Position numbers and translations under genes: made by a program. The notes below the pieces were generated by a model. That model made no database searches. It was given only the letters and a program-made list of their open reading frames with translations, and was not told the origin of the DNA. Shown here in pieces: positions 57,878 to 64,000 of a stretch of DNA of 64,000 bases. The number at the start of each line of letters is the position of its first letter. Within the stretch, counting starts at the first letter, position 1. This DNA comes from Paenibacillus sp. FSL R5-0490 (GTDB taxonomy: Bacteria > Bacillota > Bacilli > Bacillales > Cytobacillaceae), in contig NZ_MRTQ01000009.1 in NCBI RefSeq assembly GCF_001956215.1, positions 62,001-126,000 of the forward strand, in the 5' to 3' direction.

Positions 57878-57907
57878 TTGTAAAATTTACTGATGTATTG
57901 GTATTAT
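57878..57907 (+). promoter_or_regulatory. Putative promoter of brxB
   Basis: TTGTAA (57878-57883), an 18-base spacer and TATTAT (57902-57907) with the extended element TGG before it. Confidence 0.55.
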
Positions 57908-57947
57908 GTATATAGTCAGGAGAATTTTTTATTGAGGAGCGATGACT

Positions 57948-58385
57948 TTGAATATGGATTTTAATTTATTTATGAATGATGTTGTCAGGCAGGCGCGTCA
58001 GGAAATAACACATGCCGGCTTTACGGAATTAACAACACCTCAAGAAGTGGATGAGTCCCTTAATAAGAAGGGAACTACACTTGTAATGGTGAACTCTGTC
58101 TGCGGATGTGCAGGCGGAATTGCCCGTCCTGCAGCCATGCATTCCCTGCATTATGATAAGCGCCCTGACCATTTGGTTACGGTATTTGCCGGACAGGATA
58201 AAGAAGCAACCGAAAAAGCAAGATCCTACTTCACAGGTTATCCGCCATCATCACCATCTTTTGCACTTCTAAAAGATGGGGAGCTATGCACGATGATCGA
58301 GCGCCACGAAATCGAAGGCCATGAGCCCATGGCAGTCGTCCAGAAACTGCAGGATGCCTTTGAGAAATATTGCGAAGAAGTTTAA
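57948..58385 (+). CDS. brxB: Bacilliredoxin BrxB
   Basis: A thioredoxin-fold protein that removes bacillithiol from mixed disulfides. The 145 residues include the CxC active site in [15 protein letters not shown] and the family block [19 protein letters not shown] at 57934-57939 is two bases from ATG 57942 and eight from TTG 57948; the family start MNMDFN supports TTG. In B. subtilis the homologue yqiW also precedes the artPQR importer. Confidence 0.93.
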   Translation: MNMDFNLFMNDVVRQARQEITHAGFTELTTPQEVDESLNKKGTTLVMVNSVCGCAGGIARPAAMHSLHYDKRPDHLVTVFAGQDKEATEKARSYFTGYPPSSPSFALLKDGELCTMIERHEIEGHEPMAVVQKLQDAFEKYCEEV

Positions 58386-58391
58386 ATAGCG

Positions 58392-58421
58392 AAAAGGTCC
58401 CGAATAACGGGGCTTTTTTTG
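58392..58421 (+). terminator. Terminator after brxB
   Basis: AAAGGTCCCG pairs with CGGGGCTTTT (with a G-T pair) around AATAA, followed by a T run. Confidence 0.75.
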
Positions 58422-58471
58422 TATGAATTTATCTGAATAATTAAACTTCTGATAAATAATTAAAAACCTTA

Positions 58472-58499
58472 TTGCATAAATATAAAAATCTGTTAAAAT
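58472..58499 (+). promoter_or_regulatory. Sigma-A promoter of artPQR
   Basis: TTGCAT (58472-58477), a 16-base spacer and TAAAAT (58494-58499). Transcription would start near 58506, at the edge of the ARG-box-like site. Confidence 0.65.
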
Positions 58500-58508
58500 T
58501 CATTTTAG

Positions 58509-58522
58509 TGAATATTTATTAA
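58509..58522. promoter_or_regulatory. ARG-box-like operator of artPQR
   Basis: TGAATATTTATTAA matches the ArgR/AhrC half-site pattern TGAAT-WWWW-ATTCA with one difference. It lies at the predicted transcription start. A second, poorer TTATTCATATTTTTATA sequence lies about 20 bases downstream. AhrC, encoded in this window, is the candidate ligand-dependent repressor. Confidence 0.55.
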
Positions 58523-58566
58523 TAGTTATGCAGAGATTATTCATATTTTTATAGGGGGAAACAAAA

Positions 58567-59352
58567 ATGAAAAAAGTGATCATGTTTGCATTAAGCATGC
58601 TCTTGGTTGGTTTACTAGCTGCATGCGGGACTAGTGAAGATGGTAAAAGCGGCTCTGGGGAAAGCTCGGATAAAAAGGTTTTAACAATGGGTACGTCAGC
58701 GGATTATCCGCCATTTGAATATGTAGATTCAGCAAAAGGGGAAGAAATCATCGGCTTTGATGTGGATTTGGCCAAAGCGATTGCTGAAAAATTGGGCTAT
58801 GAAATCCAAGTGAAGGATATGGACTTTAACGGACTGATCCCTGCACTGGAAACAAGCCAGGTTGATTTTGTTTTAGCGGGTATGACTCCTACTGAAGAGC
58901 GTAAAGAAAACGTTGATTTCAGCGATGTATATTATACAGCGAGCCACATGATTGTTTCTAAAAAAGGCAGCGGAATTGAATCATTGGAAGATTTAGATGG
59001 AAAAACAATAGGTGTGCAGCTTGCTTCCATTCAGGCAGATAAGGCAGAAGAAATTGCTGAAACAGTTGATATGACTGTGGAAAACCGCAACCGCATCCCT
59101 GAATTAATTCAGGAAATCATGGCAGGCCGATTTGATGCAGCCATGATTGAAGACACGGTTGCAAAAGGGTATTTTGAAAAAAATAAAGACCTGGCCGGTT
59201 TCACAATTGAAGAAGATGAAACAGAGGCAGGTTCGGCCATTGCTTTTCCTAAAGGCAGTGAATTAACTGAAGAATTCAATGCAGAACTTTTGAAGATGAA
59301 AGAAAACGGTGAATTGGAAGAATTGATCGTAAAATGGTTTGATAACAAATAA
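58567..59352 (+). CDS. artP: Amino acid ABC transporter substrate-binding lipoprotein ArtP
   Basis: A 261-residue lipoprotein with a signal peptide and lipobox LLAAC (modified cysteine about residue 20), then a periplasmic-binding-protein type 2 domain with GTSADYPPFEY, GFDVDLAKAIAEKLG and LAGMTPTEERKENVDFS. Sequence style and synteny with brxB match B. subtilis ArtP, a high-affinity arginine binder. The substrate is inferred. Strong AGGGGGGAAAC site before ATG. Confidence 0.92.
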   Translation: MKKVIMFALSMLLVGLLAACGTSEDGKSGSGESSDKKVLTMGTSADYPPFEYVDSAKGEEIIGFDVDLAKAIAEKLGYEIQVKDMDFNGLIPALETSQVDFVLAGMTPTEERKENVDFSDVYYTASHMIVSKKGSGIESLEDLDGKTIGVQLASIQADKAEEIAETVDMTVENRNRIPELIQEIMAGRFDAAMIEDTVAKGYFEKNKDLAGFTIEEDETEAGSAIAFPKGSELTEEFNAELLKMKENGELEELIVKWFDNK

Positions 59353-59366
59353 TTCGCTGGGAATTG

Positions 59367-59402
59367 GCGTCCAAGGCATATCTTCCTTTGGACGCTTTAT
59401 TC
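59367..59402 (+). terminator. Attenuator-like hairpin between artP and artQ
   Basis: GCGTCCAAGG pairs with CCTTTGGACGC (one bulge) and is followed by TTTATTCTTC. Partial termination here would give more binding protein than permease. Confidence 0.6.
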
Positions 59403-59444
59403 TTCTTTAGAAAATAAATTACTTACAGAAAGGATGGAAAGATA

Positions 59445-60104
59445 GTGAATCTGGATTTTCAGCAGTTCATTCCCTCCCTTCCATATATACTTAAAGGCAT
59501 TGGTGTCACGCTTCAAATTGTGTCTATGGCAGGCATACTGGGTTTTGTATTAGGTATAATTCTATCATTCTTTAAAATTAGCAAATTTAAATTTCTTGGC
59601 TGGATTGCGGATGCCTACACATCCGTTTTTAGGGGAACACCTCTTGTTCTTCAACTGATGCTTATCTATTATGGGTCACCCCAGCTGATCGGATATAAAA
59701 TTGATCCTTCCACAGCTGCCGTCCTGTCTTTTGGGCTTAATTCAGCGGCCTATATATCTGAGATCATCAGGGCGGGAATCCTGGCCGTGGATAAAGGCCA
59801 AAGTGAAGCGGCAATGGCACTGGGTGTTCCATACAGGCCGGCCATGATGGATATCATACTTCCGCAGGCAATGAAAAACATTTTGCCTGCCTTAATGAAC
59901 GAGTTTATTACTCTTACAAAAGAGTCTGCGATCGTAACAGTCATTGGAGTAACAGACGTGATGCGCCGGGCTTACATCGTGGGAGGCGAAAAGTTTTCCT
60001 ACTTCGAACCGATACTGATTGCCGGGCTGATTTATTACATTATGGTAATGGTCCTGACTGTGCTTGGCAAAGGAATTGAAAGGAGAATGAGACGCAGTGA
60101 TTAA
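59445..60104 (+). CDS. artQ: Amino acid ABC transporter permease ArtQ
   Basis: A 219-residue HisM/GlnP-type permease with five transmembrane helices. The cytoplasmic EAA loop is [23 protein letters not shown], seen in parts, with the conserved SEAA-LG arrangement. GTG 59445 has AAAGGATGG upstream. It overlaps artR by eight bases. Confidence 0.94.
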   Translation: MNLDFQQFIPSLPYILKGIGVTLQIVSMAGILGFVLGIILSFFKISKFKFLGWIADAYTSVFRGTPLVLQLMLIYYGSPQLIGYKIDPSTAAVLSFGLNSAAYISEIIRAGILAVDKGQSEAAMALGVPYRPAMMDIILPQAMKNILPALMNEFITLTKESAIVTVIGVTDVMRRAYIVGGEKFSYFEPILIAGLIYYIMVMVLTVLGKGIERRMRRSD

Positions 60105-60819
60105 AGTGGAAAATTTGCATAAGCATTTCGGTAAACTTGAAGTTCTTAAAGGAATTTCAACCAATATTCAAGATGGCGAAGTAGTGGCTGTAATAGGTCC
60201 GTCCGGTTCCGGGAAGTCTACGTTCCTCCGCTGCATCAATCTTCTGGAATTGCCAACAGACGGCAGGATCATGATTAATGGGCAGGACATTACGGATAAA
60301 AGCACAAACATAATGAAAGTGCGCCAAAATGTGGGGATGGTATTTCAGCATTTTCATTTATTCCCCCATAAAACTGCCCTGCAAAACCTGACATATGCAC
60401 CGATGAAGGTTAAGGGATTATCAAAATCAGAAGCTGAGAAAACAGCGCTCGAGCTTTTGGAGAAGGTCGGATTATCTGCTAAAGCACACGAATACCCCAA
60501 TCGTTTATCAGGGGGGCAGAAACAAAGGGTTGCGATTGCAAGAGCTCTTGCCATGCAGCCTGAAGTTATGCTTTTTGATGAGCCAACATCTGCGCTGGAC
60601 CCGGAAATGGTGAAAGAAGTGCTGGACGTTATGAAGAATTTAGCACATACTGGCATGACAATGGCGATAGTTACCCATGAAATGGGCTTTGCCCGTGAAG
60701 TGGCAGACAGGGTGCTGTTCCTGGATGGCGGTGTGCTTGTAGAGGATTCTTCTCCTGAAGAATTTTTTTCTAATCCTAAGAGTGATCGTGCAAGGGATTT
60801 CTTGCAAAAAATGCTATAA
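60097..60819 (+). CDS. artR: Amino acid ABC transporter ATP-binding protein ArtR
   Basis: A 240-residue ABC ATPase with Walker [11 protein letters not shown] loop [11 protein letters not shown], signature [16 protein letters not shown], Walker [15 protein letters not shown] and switch histidine in VTHEMGFA. The GTG start at 60097 has AAGGAGAATGAGACGCA upstream and overlaps artQ. It energises uptake with ArtPQ. Confidence 0.96.
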   Translation: MIKVENLHKHFGKLEVLKGISTNIQDGEVVAVIGPSGSGKSTFLRCINLLELPTDGRIMINGQDITDKSTNIMKVRQNVGMVFQHFHLFPHKTALQNLTYAPMKVKGLSKSEAEKTALELLEKVGLSAKAHEYPNRLSGGQKQRVAIARALAMQPEVMLFDEPTSALDPEMVKEVLDVMKNLAHTGMTMAIVTHEMGFAREVADRVLFLDGGVLVEDSSPEEFFSNPKSDRARDFLQKML

Positions 60820-60835
60820 TCGATATATGCTATGG

Positions 60836-60868
60836 GAGAAGATGATCAACATGATCATCTTCTCTTTC
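60836..60868 (+). terminator. Terminator after artPQR
   Basis: GAGAAGATGATCA pairs with TGATCATCTTCTC around a three-base ACA loop, followed by TTTCG. Confidence 0.8.
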
Positions 60869-60933
60869 GCATTTAAATACCAGACAGCCTTCTTAAAATT
60901 AGATGGGGCAATTGAATATAGGAGTTTGAATAA

Positions 60934-61926
60934 ATGAAGTACAGAATTGGCTACCGGACAATCAAGACTGCAGTGGGGACTTCCATCAGCATCATGATTG
61001 CACAGATGCTGCAGCTTGATAATTTTGTTTCTGCAGGCATCCTGACTATATTATGCATAAAAGTCACAAAGAAAAAATCACTTCGGGCTTCATGGGACCG
61101 ATTTTTTGCCTGTCTGCTGGCAATGGCATTTTCTTCTTTGTTTTTTGAGGGCATTGCTTACCATCCGCTTGTAATCGGACTGCTGCTGCTGTTTTTTATT
61201 CCGGCAGCTGTTATGGCAAAGGCCAGCGATGGAATTGTAACAAGTTCAGTTATTATTTTGCATATTTATTCTGCAGGAGAGGTCTCAAAGGACCTCTTGC
61301 TAAATGAATTGGGCATAATTATTGTCGGAATCGGTGTAGCACTAATCGCAAACCTTTACATGCCGAGCCTGGAATCGAAGCTTAAGGAATATAGACTTGA
61401 AATAGAAGAAAACTTTAAGGTTATCTTTGACGAAATCGTGAGGTATTTGCGTACCCATGAAAGCAGCTGGGACGGCAGAGAAATTACTGAAACAATGGAA
61501 ATGATCGATGAGGCAAAAGCGCTGGCCTTCAGGGATGTTGAAAATCACTTTCGAAGAGATGAAAATTTATATTATCATTATTTCAAAATGAGAGAAAAAC
61601 AATTTGAAATTATTGAGAGGGTTCTTCCAAGTGTTACTTCCATAGCACTCCCTGTTGAACAGGGAGAGATGATCGCTGATTTTATTGAAGAATTATCGGA
61701 ACATATCCACCCGGGCAATACGGCCCTGCTATTCCTGGAGAAATTGTACCGTATGAAGGTTTCTTTTGAAAATATGGAGCTCCCCAAAACGAGGGAGGAA
61801 TTTGAAGCACGTGCTGCCTTGCTTCACTTTGTAAAAGAAATGGAACAGTATTTAATTATTAAGAGCTCTTTTAAAGGTTTAAAGGATAAGGAAATGAATC
61901 AAAGCGGGACTGCAGAAGCAAACTAA
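60934..61926 (+). CDS. yqjA: UPF0421/aromatic acid exporter-like membrane protein YqjA
   Basis: A 330-residue protein with four to five N-terminal transmembrane helices (residues about 10-140) and a helical cytoplasmic C-terminal domain of about 190 residues. This is the FUSC-like half-size architecture of the YqjA/UPF0421 family. The start MKYRIGYRTIKTAVGTSISI is typical. The substrate is unknown. GGAG precedes the ATG by ten bases. The next gene is 27 bases downstream. Confidence 0.87.
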   Translation: MKYRIGYRTIKTAVGTSISIMIAQMLQLDNFVSAGILTILCIKVTKKKSLRASWDRFFACLLAMAFSSLFFEGIAYHPLVIGLLLLFFIPAAVMAKASDGIVTSSVIILHIYSAGEVSKDLLLNELGIIIVGIGVALIANLYMPSLESKLKEYRLEIEENFKVIFDEIVRYLRTHESSWDGREITETMEMIDEAKALAFRDVENHFRRDENLYYHYFKMREKQFEIIERVLPSVTSIALPVEQGEMIADFIEELSEHIHPGNTALLFLEKLYRMKVSFENMELPKTREEFEARAALLHFVKEMEQYLIIKSSFKGLKDKEMNQSGTAEAN

Positions 61927-61953
61927 GGAAAAGGAATTGGAGCGTGAATTGTC

Positions 61954-62475
61954 ATGCTGAAGTTTGCTGCAGCGGCCATTCTGTTTTTTTCACTTTCCCC
62001 AATCTGGCCATTGGGACTGAATCCGCTGCCTGGAGATCCATTTCTGATTGTCAATAAACGCACAAATGAAGTTGCGTTTATACAGAATCATAAAGTGCAG
62101 AATATCATCACAGCTGCAACCGGGAAAACGGATGACCTTACACCGGAAGGGCTGTTCACTGTGACTGTAAAGGCAGCTGATCCTTACTACAGAAAAAAGG
62201 ACATAAAAGGCGGTGACCCCCGGAATCCGCTCGGCACAAGGTGGATTGGGTTTGACGCAGAAAATACTGATGGCAGAATCTACGGCATTCACGGGACGAA
62301 CAATCCTTCGTCCATCGGCAGATATGTCTCCAATGGATGTATCCGATTGCAGAATGAGGCAGTCGAGTCGTTATATGAATCCGTGCCGCTTGGAACAAAA
62401 ATCTTAGTAGTCACCTCAGCTAAGAGCTTTGACGAACTTGGAAGAGATTACGGTGCCATAAAAAAAGATAATTGA
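61954..62475 (+). CDS. Secreted L,D-transpeptidase (YkuD domain)
   Basis: A 173-residue exported protein with a signal sequence (FAAAAILFFSLSPIWPLG) and a YkuD catalytic domain. The active site is complete: IYGIHGTNNPSSIGR with the conserved histidine and SNGCIRLQN with the nucleophilic cysteine. It should form 3-3 cross-links or attach proteins in peptidoglycan; no LysM domain is present. The start ATG has GGAG 13 bases upstream, a long spacing, so the start is less certain. Position suggests B. subtilis yqjB, which I cannot confirm. Confidence 0.88.
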   Translation: MLKFAAAAILFFSLSPIWPLGLNPLPGDPFLIVNKRTNEVAFIQNHKVQNIITAATGKTDDLTPEGLFTVTVKAADPYYRKKDIKGGDPRNPLGTRWIGFDAENTDGRIYGIHGTNNPSSIGRYVSNGCIRLQNEAVESLYESVPLGTKILVVTSAKSFDELGRDYGAIKKDN

Positions 62476-62486
62476 AAGAATGTACA

Positions 62487-62514
62487 GCTGCATCTGAATG
62501 GATGCAGTTTTTTT
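62487..62514 (+). terminator. Terminator after the L,D-transpeptidase gene
   Basis: CTGCATC pairs with GATGCAG around TGAATG, followed by seven T. Confidence 0.82.
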
Positions 62515-62535
62515 ATGAGCTTAGTGAACGCCAGC

Positions 62536-62668
62536 TTCGGACTCTGCAGTTCCATATTTCCGCCTATGCTGTCAGAAGTTTGACTTTATTCGGACTCTAA
62601 CCCTCGGATTATTGCTTTTTGTGTCCCAAGTCCCTACAGCTCGTTAGGTTTCAGTAAAAGTCACTAAC
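62536..62668. repeat. Unassigned intergenic stretch with short direct and inverted repeats
   Basis: TTCGGACTCT occurs at 62536-62545 and again at 62589-62598. GTTAG (62643-62647) can pair with CTAAC (62664-62668). No coding frame of note is present. It may be a remnant of a dispersed intergenic repeat. Confidence 0.3.
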
Positions 62669-62689
62669 AGTTCAAAGTTTATTTTCCGC

Positions 62690-62727
62690 AAAAAAAGCTG
62701 CCCGGAATTGCCATCCGGAGCAGCTGA
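62690..62727 (-). terminator. Terminator of the prli42 transcript
   Basis: On the minus strand CAGCTGCTCCGGA pairs, with one mismatch, with TCCGGGCAGCT, followed by a seven-T run. Confidence 0.8.
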
Positions 62728-62748
62728 AAAATGAATAGAGTTCCCTTG

Positions 62749-62844
62749 TTATAAAAACATCGCCATACCCATAATGAGAGTAGATGCGAGCATTGCAAAT
62801 ATCATTAAATAGACAATTACTTTCGCCAGTTTCTTATTTGACAT
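62749..62844 (-). CDS. prli42: Prli42-type stressosome membrane miniprotein
   Basis: A 31-residue single-pass membrane protein, MSNKKLAKVIVYLMIFAM followed by ASTLIMGMAMFL, with a basic N terminus and one helix. Length and pattern match Prli42, the miniprotein that anchors the stressosome to the membrane in Listeria and has bacillus homologues. GAGGAGG lies about seven bases before ATG. It is monocistronic with its own terminator. Confidence 0.82.
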   Translation of the reverse strand: MSNKKLAKVIVYLMIFAMLASTLIMGMAMFL

Positions 62845-63025
62845 TCTATGCCTCCTCGTCCCAATTCTTACTCTTATTTTACTAAGAATCATCAAATTGA
62901 ACAACCGCTCAATTTTTTAAAAGGATTTTCGACATTTATAACGAATATTTAAATAATAGATTTAAAAATATGCCCACATTCTGCGGGGAAATGATATATT
63001 TCGACATCCATGAGGAGGGAAACAG

Positions 63026-63436
63026 ATGATTAAGAAGGTGGACCATATTGGAATTGCTGTCAGGTCTATCGATAAAGCGCTTCCATTCTATACTGAAACG
63101 CTCCAGCTTAAATTACTCGGAATAGAGGAAGTAGACAGCCAGGGAGTAAAGGTTGCATTTATTAAAGCAGGGGAAACGAAACTAGAGCTGCTCGAGCCGA
63201 CAAGTGAAGATAGCCCAATTGCCAAGTTTATAGAAAAGCGGGGAGAAGGGCTGCATCATGTAGCACTGGGAGTTGACAGCATACAAGAACGCATAAACGA
63301 AATGAAGGAACAGGGTATCAGGATGCTGCAGGATGAACCGAAGATTGGTGCGGGCGGTGCCCATGTAGCCTTTATGCATCCGAAGTCAACAGGCGGTATT
63401 TTATATGAATTCTGTGAAAAGAAAGGATTGAAATAA
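63026..63436 (+). CDS. mce: Methylmalonyl-CoA epimerase
   Basis: Interconverts the 2S and 2R forms of methylmalonyl-CoA, bridging propionyl-CoA carboxylase and MutAB. The 136-residue VOC-fold protein shows KVDHIGIAVRSIDKALPFY with metal-binding His, GEGLHHVALGVDSI with a second His, and a C-terminal metal-ligand glutamate in GGILYEFCEK. TGAGGAGGGAAACAG precedes the ATG. It lies three bases before the carboxylase gene. Confidence 0.95.
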   Translation: MIKKVDHIGIAVRSIDKALPFYTETLQLKLLGIEEVDSQGVKVAFIKAGETKLELLEPTSEDSPIAKFIEKRGEGLHHVALGVDSIQERINEMKEQGIRMLQDEPKIGAGGAHVAFMHPKSTGGILYEFCEKKGLK

Positions 63437-63439
63437 GGC

Positions 63440-64000
63440 ATGGCAGACATCTATGAGAAAATAAATGAGTTATACGACAGGCGCAGGGAAGTAGAACTGG
63501 GCGGAGGGGATGAGCGTATACAAAAACAGCATGAAAAAGGAAAACTGACTGCCCGGGAACGAATCGATTTATTAGTAGATCCGGGAACTTTCGTTGAGCT
63601 TAATCCATTTATTGAGCACCGCAGCACGGATTTTGGACTGGAAAACCAAAAAGGGCCTGGAGATGGTGTTGTAACTGGATATGGAAAGGTCAACGGACGT
63701 CCTATCTTCTTATTTTCACAGGACTTTACCGTTTTTGGGGGCGCCCTCGGGGAAATGCATGCAAAAAAAATTGCCAATGTAATGGATTTAGCAGCTGAAA
63801 ATGGAGCTCCATTTGTAGGCTTGAATGATTCCGGCGGCGCCAGAATTCAGGAAGGTGTTGTTTCCCTTGATGGGTACGGCCATATTTTCTACCGGAATTC
63901 CATTTATTCAGGAGTGATTCCGCAGATATCAGTCATCATGGGGCCTTGTGCCGGTGGTGCAGTATATTCTCCGGCGATTACGGATTTTGTCTTTATGGTG
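63440..64000 (+). CDS. Propionyl/acyl-CoA carboxylase beta subunit (partial, runs off the window)
   Basis: An open frame of 187 codons from ATG 63440 to the window end, starting [20 protein letters not shown]. It shows the carboxyltransferase N-terminal block [20 protein letters not shown], then [19 protein letters not shown] and the acyl-CoA-binding [12 protein letters not shown] with [13 protein letters not shown]. This is the family of PccB, MmdA and B. subtilis YqjD. With mce it feeds methylmalonyl-CoA to MutAB. Whether it uses a biotin carboxylase or a sodium-pump partner cannot be seen here. Confidence 0.93.
   Translation, partial: MADIYEKINELYDRRREVELGGGDERIQKQHEKGKLTARERIDLLVDPGTFVELNPFIEHRSTDFGLENQKGPGDGVVTGYGKVNGRPIFLFSQDFTVFGGALGEMHAKKIANVMDLAAENGAPFVGLNDSGGARIQEGVVSLDGYGHIFYRNSIYSGVIPQISVIMGPCAGGAVYSPAITDFVFMV

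Noticed and set aside
1..64000. Search for CRISPR arrays, tRNA or rRNA genes, prophage or transposase genes, toxin-antitoxin or other defence islands
   Set aside because: No regularly spaced repeats, no cloverleaf-like genes, and no transposase, integrase or defence-type proteins were seen; the window is core chromosome with a few local replacements.

Overview
The window is a gene-dense chromosomal segment of a low-GC, endospore-forming member of the Bacillaceae. It carries spoIIIAA-AH, spoIVB, spo0A and spore photoproduct lyase. Gene order closely follows the Bacillus subtilis comG - gcv - efp - spoIIIA - accBC - dxs - recN - spo0A - bkd - art - yqj region. The genus is my inference; a Cytobacillus/Mesobacillus-like bacillus fits best. 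I saw no prophage, CRISPR array, rRNA, tRNA or intact insertion sequence.

Layout. 1-0.9 kb: probable tail of comGG, shikimate kinase, yqzE. 0.9-3.4 kb, minus strand: yqhG and the SNF2-type helicase yqhH. 3.5-7.8 kb: tandem glycine riboswitch and the glycine cleavage operon gcvT-gcvPA-gcvPB. 7.8-9.2 kb: rhodanese YqhL (minus) and octanoyltransferase lipM. 9.3-13.6 kb: a segment absent from the B. subtilis order, with a B12-dependent ribonucleotide reductase (nrdJ) behind two NrdR boxes, an intergenic palindromic repeat, and splB; it sits where B. subtilis has mntR. 13.6-18.3 kb: patatin-like YqhO, YqhP (minus), YqhR, aroQ, a Xaa-Pro peptidase, efp. 18.3-20.7 kb, minus: an unrecognised 55-residue protein, a SIMPL-domain protein and a secreted alkaline phosphatase, in place of yqhV. 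20.8-26.1 kb: the sporulation operon spoIIIAA-AH behind a near-consensus sigma-E promoter; spoIIIAD appears to start at ATT.

26.2-38.6 kb: housekeeping genes accB-accC, yqhY, nusB, folD, xseA-xseB, ispA, dxs, yqxC, ahrC, recN. 38.7-41.1 kb: spoIVB and spo0A; spo0A has a sigma-H promoter overlapped by a 0A box. 41.2-41.6 kb, minus: small YycC-like and YqzF-like proteins.

41.7-64 kb is mainly catabolic. BkdR, a sigma-54 activator, is followed by twin putative operator repeats and a canonical -24/-12 promoter driving ptb-bcd-buk-lpdV-bkdAA-bkdAB-bkdB (branched-chain keto acid oxidation). Next come methylmalonyl-CoA mutase mutA-mutB and its chaperone meaB, bacilliredoxin brxB, an arginine-type ABC importer artPQR with an ARG-box-like operator, YqjA, an L,D-transpeptidase, the 31-residue Prli42 protein (minus), methylmalonyl-CoA epimerase and the start of a propionyl-CoA carboxylase beta subunit. 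Together these form a nearly complete route from valine and isoleucine through propionyl-CoA to succinyl-CoA. Both MutAB and NrdJ need adenosylcobalamin, so B12 supply links DNA precursor synthesis and amino acid catabolism here.

Many genes start at TTG or GTG, so several starts below were moved from the longest open frame to the codon with a proper ribosome binding site. I found no convincing wholly new multi-gene system; the most interesting items are regulatory architecture, unusual start codons, intergenic repeats and small unrecognised proteins.
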